Assembly: GCA_040255345.1 (NCBI GenBank)
Contig: JBDZUV010000006.1
Coordinates: forward strand, 1 to 45,137
Reading direction: 5' to 3'
Source: JAFDWI01 sp040255345
GTDB taxonomy: Bacteria > Actinomycetota > Acidimicrobiia > Acidimicrobiales > Iamiaceae
Length of the DNA stretch: 45,137 bases
Shown here: piece by piece, positions 7,897 through 18,684 of the stretch
How the letters are laid out: each line of letters begins with the position of its first letter
How positions within the stretch are numbered: the first letter of the stretch is position 1
Translations under genes and position numbers: made by a program
The notes under the pieces: generated by a model
Database searches by the model: none
Told to the model about the DNA's origin: nothing
The model's input: the letters and a program-made list of their open reading frames with translations, nothing else

Positions 7897-9522
7897 CTAG
7901 GTGCAGACCTGCACTGCTGCGCCGCCATCGACGTGCAGGTACCACGGAACCCTGCTGTTGTCGGTGGGAATCGTGAAGTGCACGGTCTGATTCGGCGACA
8001 CCGCTCCGATCGACGTCGCCGAGAAGCCGCTCGCGAAGCGGCGCACCTTCAGCGTGCTGGGCCGGCCTCCGGTGGTGACCCGAACCGTCGCGCTCGGCGG
8101 CAACCCCGACCCGTTCGGTCCGTGGACCCCGGTCACGTCACGGCACGCGCGGTCCGCCCCGGCGCCCTGATGGATCTGGAGCCCGAGCTTGGTCACCATC
8201 CATGCATCGACGGTCTGGCGGGTCCCCTCGTCGCCGAGTTCCGCGAGGCTCACCCCGGGAGCGAGGGATCCCATGTCGCGACGGAGGCTCGCGTAGTCGC
8301 CCACCGGCAACTGCACGATGTTCACCCCCATCGTCGCGTCCGCGGGTGCCTTGGTGCCCAGCGCGTCGGCCGCGGCGAACCAGGTCCGGGCGTTCCGGGC
8401 CAACAGTCGGCCGTTCGAGTGGAAGTCCCCCAGCGATCCGTGCAACTGGTAGCCGCTGACCGCCACCACGACCGCGACGGCCGCGAGCAGCGACAGCGGC
8501 ACCTTCGCGCCGCGCCCCAACTCGACCAACAGGGTGGCGACGAGCACCGAGTAGAACCACAGATACCAGTTCGGGTCGGGGGGAATCGGAATGTGGAAGT
8601 CCGCGGCGCGGAACGAGGCGCCGGTCACGAAGAACGCCAGCCCGACCGCCACGCCGATGCTGCGCGCATTCCACCGGCGCCGCCACAGCGCCCAGATCGC
8701 CACGCCACACAGTGCCGCCAACCAGATCCACTGGCCGGCCCGCCAGCCCGCGAAGAAACCCTTCGCGTAGTTCTCGGTCAATCCGATGCCCCAGTGCGCG
8801 GCATGGGTGACCGCGGCGCGCTTGCTGATCGGCTCGTACCAGATCAGGAACCAGGGCACCCACACGACCGCCGAGGGCACGAAGATCCACCACCGCCGCC
8901 ACGGCACCCGCCGCAGCACGAACTCCACGGCGATGATCAGGCACACCACGAGGCCGACGTTCGACGACAACACGCCTACGAGCAGACACCCGGCGGCCCA
9001 CAGGTTGCCTCGCCGGTCGTCGCGGTCGAGCAGCATCCAGACGGCGAACAGCATCACGCACGGGATCGTGAAGTTCATCAACAGCGGCATCATCACCACG
9101 TTCCACGACGTGGAGTACCAGGCGATCGCCAACGCGGCGAGCGCCGCCGCCGCGGGACGGACCCGCCGCCGCGCCCAGGCGTGGAACACGATGATCAGCG
9201 ACGAGTACCAGGCGAGTCCGACGAAGCGGAACGGCCAGTAGGTGAACAGCCCGAAGATCTCGAGCAGGACCCGGAAGAACAGCGTCGGGATGAGCAACCA
9301 CTGACCGTTGAAGCCGTCCATCCAGTGGCCCGAATGGTGCACCGCGATGATGTTCCACTCGTCGGAGTAGAACCACAGGCCGCGCCCGTACCACCACGCG
9401 GAGGCGACGAGGACCGCGAGCCCGGCCCAGAACACCACAGCACCGAGGAACCGTTCGTTCTCGGACGCCCCCTCGGCGACCGCGGACCGAACCGTCGGGT
9501 GACGGTCGGTCGCCAGGCTCAT
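7897..9522 (-). CDS. Polytopic membrane protein, GT-C-like, function unknown
   Basis: About 541 residues. An N-terminal membrane helix (about 25-45) is followed by FYSDEW (51-56), an acidic pair in the first extracytoplasmic loop as in GT-C glycosyltransferases. Roughly ten more hydrophobic segments follow to about residue 370, then a soluble C-terminal domain of about 170 residues, probably outside the cell. It lies directly downstream of a family-2 glycosyltransferase, and such pairs often make and use a polyprenyl-phosphate sugar for envelope glycosylation; this is inference. ATG 9522 is preferred. Upstream ATG 9576 and an earlier start would overlap the glycosyltransferase end by 11 bases or more and add a Pro/Gly-rich stretch. 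No Shine-Dalgarno decides the start. Confidence 0.75.
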   Translation of the reverse strand: MSLATDRHPTVRSAVAEGASENERFLGAVVFWAGLAVLVASAWWYGRGLWFYSDEWNIIAVHHSGHWMDGFNGQWLLIPTLFFRVLLEIFGLFTYWPFRFVGLAWYSSLIIVFHAWARRRVRPAAAALAALAIAWYSTSWNVVMMPLLMNFTIPCVMLFAVWMLLDRDDRRGNLWAAGCLLVGVLSSNVGLVVCLIIAVEFVLRRVPWRRWWIFVPSAVVWVPWFLIWYEPISKRAAVTHAAHWGIGLTENYAKGFFAGWRAGQWIWLAALCGVAIWALWRRRWNARSIGVAVGLAFFVTGASFRAADFHIPIPPDPNWYLWFYSVLVATLLVELGRGAKVPLSLLAAVAVVVAVSGYQLHGSLGDFHSNGRLLARNARTWFAAADALGTKAPADATMGVNIVQLPVGDYASLRRDMGSLAPGVSLAELGDEGTRQTVDAWMVTKLGLQIHQGAGADRACRDVTGVHGPNGSGLPPSATVRVTTGGRPSTLKVRRFASGFSATSIGAVSPNQTVHFTIPTDNSRVPWYLHVDGGAAVQVCT

Positions 9523-9565
9523 CGGTTCCGACTCGGCGCCGGGCCGGTGCCCGGCGGGGTGCGCG

Positions 9566-10345
9566 TCACCGGGCATCACCCGTGCCCGGACGGCGCCGTT
9601 CCCCGGGGCCGAGTGGACGGACCCCACGCAGGCGCCGGCGTTCGCGCCGCAATTCCGAGATGATCTTCACGATCACCCCGGGTGCGGCCAGGGTCGAATC
9701 GCCGCGGGTACGGGGGAAGTAGTCCACGCCGAACTGGATGATGGCGAATCCCAGCCGTTGCGCCTGGGCGATCAGCTCCACGTCGAGGAACGAACCCTCG
9801 CTGCGGAGATCGACCCGGTCGAGCACATCCCGGCGGATCAGCTTGCCGGCGAAGTTCACGTCGCGCAGCTTCACATCGAGGGTGTACCGCACGAGCCAGT
9901 TGTACAGATGCGAGAACCAGTAACGTTTGGGTCCCTCGGCGGTGCGGTCGAAGCGGTACATCGACACGATGTCTGCGTCGTAGATGCGCAGCAGCCTGAA
10001 CGCCTTGCCGAGCAGCAACAGGTCGAAGGGCAGGTCGGTGTCGGTGTAACAGACGATGTCGCCCTTCGACGCCCCGAACCCGCTGCGGATCGCCGCGCCC
10101 AAACCACGATTGTGGTCGTGGTGCACCCCGACCACGTGCCCGTCACGTTCGGCCAACTCGTCGATGATCTGTGCCGTGCGGTCGGTCGAGCCGTCGTCGA
10201 CGATGACGATCTCGTAGTCGTCGAGTTCGCCGGCGCCGACCAGATGCTCGCCGGCCTCGGTGGCGGCGAGCACCGTCTGGGCCAGCATCGCCTCCTCGTT
10301 CCACGCCGGGAACACGAAGCTCAGACACTGGAATCCGGCGGACAC
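9566..10345 (-). CDS. Family 2 glycosyltransferase (polyprenol-phosphate glycosyltransferase type)
   Basis: A 259-residue GT-A-fold enzyme of the DPM1/Ppm1-like group. Motifs: SFVFPAWNEE (about 9-18), EIVIVDDGSTDRT with DDGST at 50-54 for nucleotide-sugar binding, and DTD at 102-104 for the metal. It has no terminal membrane helices, so it likely works at the inner face of the membrane, moving a sugar from a nucleotide to a polyprenyl phosphate. The tail (about 225-259) is Arg-rich. Start GTG 10345 is the only one fitting the family N-terminus. It is probably cotranscribed with the GT-C-like membrane protein downstream. The sugar cannot be told from sequence. Confidence 0.85.
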   Translation of the reverse strand: MSAGFQCLSFVFPAWNEEAMLAQTVLAATEAGEHLVGAGELDDYEIVIVDDGSTDRTAQIIDELAERDGHVVGVHHDHNRGLGAAIRSGFGASKGDIVCYTDTDLPFDLLLLGKAFRLLRIYDADIVSMYRFDRTAEGPKRYWFSHLYNWLVRYTLDVKLRDVNFAGKLIRRDVLDRVDLRSEGSFLDVELIAQAQRLGFAIIQFGVDYFPRTRGDSTLAAPGVIVKIISELRRERRRLRGVRPLGPGERRRPGTGDAR

Positions 10346-10585
10346 GGTCCGCGAGCGTACCCGCGGCCCGACGGCGGGCAGTCACCATCTTTTCCCGCGG
10401 GTGACTCACCTCACCCGGACGGCACCCGGCCGCGGCGAACTCCGGGGCGAATCCTGCCGCAGGTGCCGAAAATGTCCCGAAGTCATCATGGTCGGCCGGC
10501 CACCAGGGAGGGATGAAATACGAGTAACTGACCGTGACCTACTACGCGCGGAACGTGCGCGACGAGGGGTAGTCCACCCCAGCTA

Positions 10586-10640
10586 GGGACGGGGCCGGGG
10601 TCCGGGAGGGTCCGGGGTCCGGGACGGGGCCGGGGTCCGG
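10586..10640. repeat. Direct repeat 3' of hspR
   Basis: GGGACGGGGCCGGGGTCCGG occurs twice exactly, at 10586-10605 and 10621-10640 (period 35), with related GGTCCGGG words between. It lies in the 305-base gap 10346-10650 downstream of hspR and upstream of the glycosyltransferase. The gap also has a small hairpin GGGGT/ACCCC at 10566-10580; I see no gene in it. Confidence 0.7.
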
Positions 10641-10650
10641 ATCGGATCGG

Positions 10651-11031
10651 TCAGGGGCGGCGGGGGCCCTGGAAACGCACGAGGCTCTGACGCACGGGCA
10701 CGAGATCGCGGCGGTAGTGCCGGTGGGTGTCGGCCACGGCCTGTTCGGCCGAGCGGCGGGTGGCGGCGAGTTCGTATTCGAGCCCGGCGACCCGCGCCTC
10801 GAGCGCCAGAACCCGCTGCACTCCGGCGAGGTTCAAACCGTCGTTGGTCAGTTCCTGGATCTTGCGCAACAAGGTGATGTCCGCATCCGAATAGCGCCGC
10901 GAGCCACCCGCGGTCCGGGCCGGCTCCAGCAGGCCGCGCCGTTCGTAGATGCGCAACGTCTGGGGATGCACGCCTGCCAGTTCGGCGGCCACCGAGATGA
11001 CGTACACGGCTTCGGTCTTGCGGGCGCTCAC
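10651..11031 (-). CDS. hspR: MerR-family heat-shock repressor HspR
   Basis: A 126-residue MerR-type regulator. The N-terminal winged helix (about 8-75) reads VYVISVAAELAGVHPQTLRI and then ERRGLLEP, GGSRRYS and NLAGVQRVL, which is the HspR rather than general MerR pattern. A coiled coil (about 78-100) and a basic tail follow. In actinobacteria HspR binds HAIR sites and represses dnaK and clpB, using DnaK as co-repressor. The GTG start overlaps the dnaJ stop (GTGA), so it is translationally coupled as the last gene of the dnaK operon, giving an autoregulatory loop. Confidence 0.95.
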   Translation of the reverse strand: MSARKTEAVYVISVAAELAGVHPQTLRIYERRGLLEPARTAGGSRRYSDADITLLRKIQELTNDGLNLAGVQRVLALEARVAGLEYELAATRRSAEQAVADTHRHYRRDLVPVRQSLVRFQGPRRP

Positions 11032-12185
11032 ACGTGCTCCTCTTGTTGCACCAACGCATCGAGCGCGGCGCGGGGGTTGTCGTCGGTGGCCTCGTCGAAG
11101 GCTTCGATCGCCCGACGCTGCTCGGCCGACAGCTTGGACGGCACGGCCACCTCGACCGTGACGAGCAGATCGCCGGTGCCCTTGGTCGTGGCCACGCCCC
11201 GGCCCTTCACGCGCAAGGTGCGACGGTTCGGCGTGCCCGCGGGCAGGCGCAGCGTGACCGCGTCGCCGTCCATCGTCGGCACCCTGATGTCGGCGCCGAG
11301 TGCCGCTTCGGCGAAGGTCACCGGCACGGTCAGGGTCAGGTTCCTGCCGGACATGGCGAAATGCCGGTCGGGAGCGACGTGCACCTGCAGATGCAGATCA
11401 CCGGCCTTGCCGCCGTTCGCTCCCGGTTCACCCCGACCCTTCAGGCGCAGATGCGCGCCATCGGCCACCCCGGCGGGCACCCGCACCTTCACATCACGGG
11501 GACGACGTTCGACGCCACGTCCGTGACAGGTCGGACACGGATCTTCGATCACGACCCCGCGCCCGCTGCACACCGGACACGGCTGGGAGAACGAGAACGG
11601 ACCCTGGTTCTCGTCGAGCACGCCACGACCATGACAGGTGGTACAGACCTTCGGCTGCGTCCCGGGCTTCGCGCCCGAACCACCACAGGTCGAACACACC
11701 GCGTCGGAGGTCAGATGCACGGTGGTGGTGATGCCGTGGACCGCATCGGCGAACGACAGGTGCAGCTCGGCCTCGAGGTCGTTGCCGCGCCGCCGACGCG
11801 AGCTGGCCGCACCGCGCGCGGCGGTGCCACGCGTGAACAGTCCGCCCAACAGGTCACCGAGGTCGCCGACGTTGCCGTCGAAGTGGAACCCGCCGGGGGC
11901 GCCCTGGAATCCGGCCCCTCCGGGTCCGCCGAGCCCCCCCGCCATGGGACCCAGGCGACGGACCTCGTCGTATTCGGCGCGCTTCTCGGCGTCGCCGACC
12001 ACGTCGTAGGCCGCCGAGATCTCCTTGAAACGGTCTTCGGCGCCGGCATCACCGGGGTTCGCGTCGGGGTGATTCTCGCGGGCGAGCTTCCGGTACGCCT
12101 TGGTGATCTCCTTGGCGCCGGCGTCGGGGGCGACACCGAGGATCTTGTAGTAGTCCTTCTCGAACCATTCGCGCTCGGCCGCCAC
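11028..12185 (-). CDS. dnaJ: Co-chaperone DnaJ
   Basis: A 385-residue type I J-protein. The J-domain begins DYYKILGV with HPD at 39-41, which stimulates the DnaK ATPase. A Gly/Phe-rich linker holds GGLGGPGGAGFQG (about 90-105). Four zinc motifs follow (CSTCGGSG, CTTCHGRG, CPVCSGRG, CPTCHGRG; about 160-225), then the substrate-binding C-terminal domains. All features of a full-length DnaJ are present. It lies 6 bases after grpE and overlaps hspR by 4 bases. The adjacent hspR marks it as the dnaJ1-type copy of the stress operon. Confidence 0.97.
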   Translation of the reverse strand: MAAEREWFEKDYYKILGVAPDAGAKEITKAYRKLARENHPDANPGDAGAEDRFKEISAAYDVVGDAEKRAEYDEVRRLGPMAGGLGGPGGAGFQGAPGGFHFDGNVGDLGDLLGGLFTRGTAARGAASSRRRRGNDLEAELHLSFADAVHGITTTVHLTSDAVCSTCGGSGAKPGTQPKVCTTCHGRGVLDENQGPFSFSQPCPVCSGRGVVIEDPCPTCHGRGVERRPRDVKVRVPAGVADGAHLRLKGRGEPGANGGKAGDLHLQVHVAPDRHFAMSGRNLTLTVPVTFAEAALGADIRVPTMDGDAVTLRLPAGTPNRRTLRVKGRGVATTKGTGDLLVTVEVAVPSKLSAEQRRAIEAFDEATDDNPRAALDALVQQEEHV

Positions 12186-12191
12186 GCCTGA

Positions 12192-12832
12192 TCAGCCCCT
12201 GACCTTGACCATCGCGGCGCGCAGCGTCCGCTCCTTCCAGCGGTATCCGGGCCGCAACACGTCGACCACCATCGGACCTTCGGCGCCCTCGCCGTCGGGT
12301 TCGTGCATGACGGCCTCGTGCGCGTTCGGGTCGAAGGGTTCGTTCAGCGGGTCGAGTCGCTCGAGCCCGGCCTTCTCCAGCACCCCGAGCAGCGACGTGA
12401 AGATCGCGGTGACGCCATCGTCGCCGTGCTCGATGCCGGCGTCACAGGCGTCCAACACCGTCAGCAGCTCTTCGACCAGGCGCCCGGTGGCGTGTTCCCT
12501 CGCTTCACCCTGGCGACGGAGCGCCTGTTTGCGGTAGTTCTCGAAGTCGGCCTGGAGCTGGCGGAGCGCGTCGAGGTACTCGTCGCGCTCCCGGCTGATC
12601 TCATCGACACGGTCCGGGCCGGCCCCGGTCGATCCGGCTTCACGATCGGTGGACGCATCGGGTGGCGTCCCGGGCGTGTTCGCCTCACCGTCGACGACCT
12701 CACCGTCGACGACCTCGGCATCGACGACCTCGGCATCGATCGAACCGGCGTCGACCGACCCGCTGGCAGGTTCGGCACCTTCGGACGCGGCGTCGACCGT
12801 CCCGTCCGCCGGGATGTCGGTCTCGTCGCTCA

Positions 12833-12833
<1 letters not shown>
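12192..12833 (-). CDS. grpE: Nucleotide exchange factor GrpE
   Basis: A 213-residue protein that releases ADP from DnaK. The first 75 residues are low-complexity and acidic, with the repeated tripeptide-like units DAEVVD/DGEVVD. A long helical dimerisation region (about 78-135; REYLDALRQLQADFENYRKQ) and a C-terminal beta domain (PFDPNAHEAV, PMVVDVLRPGY) follow. The start codon overlaps the dnaK stop (TGATG), indicating coupled translation. The acidic DAEVVD units echo the DAEVVD at the DnaK C-terminus encoded just upstream, suggesting similar disordered tails. Confidence 0.96.
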
Positions 12834-14680
<1,847 letters not shown>

Positions 14681-14739
14681 GCTCGTGAGTCCTTTTCCAC
14701 TCGGAGACTTCAGGTCCGTGACGAACGTGAACGACGCCA

Positions 14740-14769
14740 ACTCTAGAACCTTGAGCGCGGTATTGACAA
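14740..14769 (-). promoter_or_regulatory. dnaK promoter, TTGTCA-N18-TAGAGT, with HAIR-like half site
   Basis: On the minus strand, -35 TTGTCA (14769-14764) and -10 TAGAGT (14745-14740) are spaced by 18 bases, giving a leader of about 50 bases. The spacer holds GCTCAAG (14756-14750), 6 of 7 matches to one arm of the HspR HAIR operator; the other arm is only weakly matched. The -35 octamer GTTGTCAA is shared with clpB. Confidence 0.5.
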
Positions 14770-14934
14770 CCTCGGGTCGCCCTCGGATCGTCGGTCGCCC
14801 GATCGACGGCCGCGATCAGCCACAGAAACCGGGCGCAACCTGCACCGGGGTTCGCTAACTTTGGTGGCGTTCCGTCCGTCCACCCGATCCCACGACAGGC
14901 CACCTGACACCAGACAACGCATCGGAGACCCCCC

Positions 14935-16272
14935 ATGTCCACGTCCGCGTACCGCAACGTCGCCGCCGCTCTCGAACCGCTCGTGAAGTCGATCTTCCAC
15001 GGTTCGATCCCCATCCGGATCGAGATGTGGGACGGGTCGAGCCTGGGACCGGAGACCGACACGCTGATCCGTCTGCAGTCACCGATGGCGTTGAGACGTC
15101 TGATGTGGGCGCCGGGTGAGTTGGGCCTCGCCCGCGCGTACGTCGCCGGCGACCTGCAACTCGACGGCGACGTGTTCGACCTGCTCGCACTCCGCAGCAG
15201 CGTGGTCGACGCGGAGGGCGAGGCACACAACATCGGCGTCACCCCCCGCATGGTGCCCGCGTTCTGGCGCGCCGCGCGCGACCTCGGTGTGCTCGGGATG
15301 CCGCCGCCACCGCCGTCGATCGAGGCCCGACTCAGCGGCATCCGCCATCTGCGCAGCCGGGATGCGCAGGCGATCTCGCACCACTACGACGTCGGCAACG
15401 ACTTCTACCGGTTGGTGTTGGGGCCGTCACTCACCTACTCATGCGCGTACTGGGCCGACGACGATTTCACGCTGGAAGACGCCCAGGCGGCCAAGTACGA
15501 ACTGATCAGCCGCAAACTCGCCCTGCAGCCGGGCATGCGGCTGCTCGACGTGGGCTGTGGCTGGGGTGGCATGGTGCTGCACGCCGCGCGCCATCACGGC
15601 GTGTCGGCGATCGGCGTGACGCTCTCCCACGAGCAGGCGAACCTGGCCCGCCAACGGGTCGCCGACGCCGGTCTCGCCGACCGGATCGAGATCCGCGTGC
15701 AGGACTACCGCGACGTCCACGACGGCCCCTTCGACGCGATCTCGTCGATCGGCATGTTCGAACACGTCGGCCTGTCCAAGGCCGAGGAGTACTTCTCGGA
15801 CCTGTATCACCTGCTCGCCCCGGGCGCCCGGTTGTTGAACCACGCGATCTCGCGCCCCGACCCTTCGCGTGCCGCCGTCGCGCCCCGGTCGTTCATGGCG
15901 CGCTACGTGTTCCCCGACGCCGCGCTGGTCGAGGTCGGCACGGCGGTCTCGGCCATGCAGAAGCACGGCCTGGAGGTCCGCGACGTCGAATCGCTCCGGG
16001 AGCACTACGCCAAGACGCTGCGGGTCTGGGTGCAGAACCTCGAGGACCACTGGGAAGAAGCCCAGATGCTCGTCGGCCCCGCCCGAGCCCGGGTCTGGCG
16101 GCTGTACATGGCCGGCTCGGCCCTGTCCTTCGAGGACGCACGGATCGCCGTGCACCAGGTGCTGGCGGTGCGCACCGCAGCGAACGGGGCCTCGGGCATG
16201 CCGGCGACGAGGAGCTGGCTCGCCACCGAGCACCCCGCGCCGGTGCAGCGAGCCGCGACGCAGGCCACGTGA
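14935..16272 (+). CDS. Cyclopropane-fatty-acyl-phospholipid synthase family methyltransferase
   Basis: A 445-residue SAM-dependent enzyme that modifies double bonds of phospholipid acyl chains (cyclopropane, methyl or methylene addition). An N-terminal lipid-binding domain (about 1-140) precedes the methyltransferase core with HHYDVGNDFY (149-158), TYSCAYW (167-173) and the SAM motif LLDVGCGWGG (203-212). Conserved EHVGLSKAEEYF lies near 277. In actinobacteria such enzymes include those making 10-methyl (tuberculostearic-type) acids; whether this one makes cyclopropane or 10-methyl products cannot be decided. ATG 14935 follows a ~190-base divergent gap with the dnaK promoter; a TAACTT box (14855-14860) could be its -10. 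Confidence 0.88.
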   Translation: MSTSAYRNVAAALEPLVKSIFHGSIPIRIEMWDGSSLGPETDTLIRLQSPMALRRLMWAPGELGLARAYVAGDLQLDGDVFDLLALRSSVVDAEGEAHNIGVTPRMVPAFWRAARDLGVLGMPPPPPSIEARLSGIRHLRSRDAQAISHHYDVGNDFYRLVLGPSLTYSCAYWADDDFTLEDAQAAKYELISRKLALQPGMRLLDVGCGWGGMVLHAARHHGVSAIGVTLSHEQANLARQRVADAGLADRIEIRVQDYRDVHDGPFDAISSIGMFEHVGLSKAEEYFSDLYHLLAPGARLLNHAISRPDPSRAAVAPRSFMARYVFPDAALVEVGTAVSAMQKHGLEVRDVESLREHYAKTLRVWVQNLEDHWEEAQMLVGPARARVWRLYMAGSALSFEDARIAVHQVLAVRTAANGASGMPATRSWLATEHPAPVQRAATQAT

Positions 16273-16297
16273 ACTGCACATGACCCGGTGACGCCGG

Positions 16298-16303
16298 TAC
16301 GCT
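16298..16303 (+). promoter_or_regulatory. Putative -10 box of the 16310 membrane protein (leaderless)
   Basis: TACGCT ends 6 bases before ATG 16310, the same spacing as at clpB. The gap to the upstream gene is only 37 bases, so readthrough is also possible. No -35 is recognised. Confidence 0.35.
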
Positions 16304-16309
16304 GACGTG

Positions 16310-18574
16310 ATGCGCCGGGAGGCGCATCCGACCAATGGGCCCGACGGCCCGTTCGCCGAGCAGAGCTCGGTGGCCGACAGCCGAACACCGGACGAGATGC
16401 GACCCGTCCGCGCACGCTGGAGCCCGACCCGAAGTCCATCGACCCGCCGGACCGCACGCCAGGTGATCACCGAAGACGATCGAGCCCCCGACGAAACGGC
16501 CCACGACCCGGCGATCTCCGCGCCCCGCGACAGCTCGTCGCCGGACGGGCCGGATCACCGCGGCGAAGCGCCGCGGTGGACCCGCGCCGGGTTCCGCCTC
16601 GCGCAGCTCCTGGTGCTGGTGCCCGTCTGGGTCGCCGCGTACCGCGACGGGAAGAAGGGTTGGTACCCCACCCTGGACGCGGCGACCACGACCCTGCGCG
16701 CCCGGGACGTCCTCGAGGGCCATTTCCCGTTGATCGGCATGTGGACGTCGGTGTCCACCAAGGTCGGGACCCCCACCTACTTCCCCGGCGCCACCGAGTT
16801 GTACCTGCTCAGTGTGCCGGTGCACCTCTTCGGTGACGCCTGGGGTCCCCTGATCGCGATGGCGGCGATCAACTCGGCGTGGCTGGTGCTGGCCGGTTGG
16901 CTGTTGCGCCGCCGGCTCGGGTACCTCGGCGCCACCTGGGCGCTGGTCGCGCTCGGCCTACTGGTGTGGACGATGGGCTCCGAAGCCCTGATCGACGTCG
17001 CCCCGATGCAGATGATCACCCTGCCGTTCGCGCTGTTCCTGATCGCGGTGTGGAGCGTCGCCGACCGCGACCTCGCCGTGATCCCCCTGCTCGTGTTCGT
17101 CGCGAACTTCCTGCTGCTCAACCATCTGGTGCTCACGCTGTTGGTCCCCGTCATCGGGTTGTGCGCGCCGGTGGCCCTGTTCATCGTGTTGCGCGCCGAG
17201 CGGCGTCGCGCGCCCGACCTCTGGCCGGCCACGCGCCGGACTCTGCTCGTCCAACTGGTGATCGGCGCCGCGATCACCGTGGTGCTGTGGCTACCCACCC
17301 TCATCCAGCAGTTCACCAACTCGCCGGGCAACCTCACCAACCTGTACAACGCGTCACGCGTCGATCTGGCACGCACCGTGGATCTGACCCATGCCCTCGA
17401 CGTCGTCGTGACGATGCTCGCCCAACCGCCGTTCTGGTTCCGCAACACCTTCAACACGCCGCTGACGACGACGCCGCTGAGCCCGCTGCAGATGGTGTTC
17501 GGCGTCGTGTTCATCGCCGGGCTCGGCTACCTCGCCGTGCTGGCCGCCCGTCGACGGGACCGCCTGGTCGTGACCGCTCTGGCCATCACGGCGGTGGCCC
17601 TGATCGCTGCGACGTGGAACATCCTGAACGCCCCGACGGATTTCGGGTTTCGCCGCGGCTACTTCCGCTCGCTGTGGGGCACGATGATGTTCGTCTGGAT
17701 GACCGTCGCGCTCGCCGTGGTCCGCGCGCTTCCCCGCCGGACCCTCGACGCGGTGCGATCCTCCCGGGTGACGCTCGCCTGCGGCGTCGCCGCCACCGCG
17801 GTCGTGGCCCTGCTCGCCGTCCCGCATCAGGACCCTGGCAAGGGCACCAACGGTTCGGGCGACGCCTCGGTCGCCCTGGCCCAGAAGTTGAACAACCGGG
17901 GCATCGTGGCGTTGCGTGACCGGGGCCAGGTGCAGGTGGCCGCGGGCGGCGACTTCTCGTCGTACGCCCTGTCTTCGAGTCTGATCCTGGCGTTGGACAC
18001 CTACGGGGTCGACGTGTGCGTGCCCAAGGTCATGGTGCCCCAGTTCGGCAAACACCGGGCGTGTGACGCCGGCGGGCCCGACCTGTACGCGACCGTGTCG
18101 TCGGCCGCGTTCCCGCCGTACCCGGGCGAGAAGATCGAGTTCGAAGCGACCCTGCTCACCAAGGCCGAACGCCGGGCCCGCTCGCGCCTCGCAGGCAGAG
18201 TCGCCGACTGGCTGGGTTCGCAAACCGAGATCCACGCCAGTCCCCGCGTCCGCAAGACGTTGGTCGACGCGTACGGCGAGGACGCCGCCGACCGCTACGA
18301 GGCGAAGAAGTTCGACACCAAGGGCTTTCCGCTCACCAGCCTCATGATCTCACCGGATTTCGTCGACTTCGTGGCGACCCGGTCGTATTGGAACCCCGAC
18401 GGCACCCCGAACGCCGCGATCGACACCGGTGACCTCGACCCGGCGGTCCTGATGCGCTGGGCGGACCTGGTGCAACGCGAGTACACCGGCGAATCGGTGC
18501 GCGTCGTGACCAGCCGTTCGGCGCCCGGGAAGCTGGCCGACCTCGTCCGTTCCGACGACTCGTCCTCGGGCTGA
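16310..18574 (+). CDS. Large polytopic membrane protein, function unknown
   Basis: About 754 residues. A charged cytoplasmic N-terminus (about 1-90) precedes a first helix (FRLAQLLVLVPVWVAA) and about ten hydrophobic segments to about residue 500. A soluble C-terminal domain of about 240 residues (from GKGTNGSGD) is probably extracytoplasmic. The first loop contains YPTLDAATTTLRARDVLEG, a position where GT-C enzymes and related membrane proteins carry acidic residues. The overall plan resembles the 7897-9522 protein, but I see no clear sequence identity. No family is recognised with confidence. GTG 16307 would add one residue; ATG 16310 fits the upstream TACGCT box better. It follows the fatty-acid methyltransferase by 37 bases. 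Confidence 0.75.
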   Translation: MRREAHPTNGPDGPFAEQSSVADSRTPDEMRPVRARWSPTRSPSTRRTARQVITEDDRAPDETAHDPAISAPRDSSSPDGPDHRGEAPRWTRAGFRLAQLLVLVPVWVAAYRDGKKGWYPTLDAATTTLRARDVLEGHFPLIGMWTSVSTKVGTPTYFPGATELYLLSVPVHLFGDAWGPLIAMAAINSAWLVLAGWLLRRRLGYLGATWALVALGLLVWTMGSEALIDVAPMQMITLPFALFLIAVWSVADRDLAVIPLLVFVANFLLLNHLVLTLLVPVIGLCAPVALFIVLRAERRRAPDLWPATRRTLLVQLVIGAAITVVLWLPTLIQQFTNSPGNLTNLYNASRVDLARTVDLTHALDVVVTMLAQPPFWFRNTFNTPLTTTPLSPLQMVFGVVFIAGLGYLAVLAARRRDRLVVTALAITAVALIAATWNILNAPTDFGFRRGYFRSLWGTMMFVWMTVALAVVRALPRRTLDAVRSSRVTLACGVAATAVVALLAVPHQDPGKGTNGSGDASVALAQKLNNRGIVALRDRGQVQVAAGGDFSSYALSSSLILALDTYGVDVCVPKVMVPQFGKHRACDAGGPDLYATVSSAAFPPYPGEKIEFEATLLTKAERRARSRLAGRVADWLGSQTEIHASPRVRKTLVDAYGEDAADRYEAKKFDTKGFPLTSLMISPDFVDFVATRSYWNPDGTPNAAIDTGDLDPAVLMRWADLVQREYTGESVRVVTSRSAPGKLADLVRSDDSSSG

Positions 18575-18669
18575 GCGGCCGAGTCGAATCCGGCCGGCGT
18601 TCGCCGCCGGGCACGTCGCGGGTCGACGTCCCGCGCCGGGCGGGGAGACGACCGGTCGGCACCGCCCGT

Positions 18670-18675
18670 TAGAGT
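18670..18675 (+). promoter_or_regulatory. Putative -10 box of gpmA
   Basis: TAGAGT, identical to the dnaK -10, ends 9 bases before the gpmA ATG, so the transcript would have at most about 3 leader bases. No good -35. The 110-base gap before it holds a stem CGCGGG/CCCGCG near 18618-18636 that may end the upstream gene. Confidence 0.4.
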
Positions 18676-18684
18676 TCTCCGACC

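Noticed and set aside
6070..9663. A 1197-codon plus-strand open frame opposite clpB and the membrane protein gene
   Set aside because: It is antisense to two well-supported genes; its Arg/His/Gly/Asp-rich translation without domains is typical of high-GC shadow frames.
14740..14770. A complete HspR HAIR operator at dnaK
   Set aside because: Only one arm (GCTCAAG) matches well; the other has about 3 of 7 matches, so I list only a half-site.
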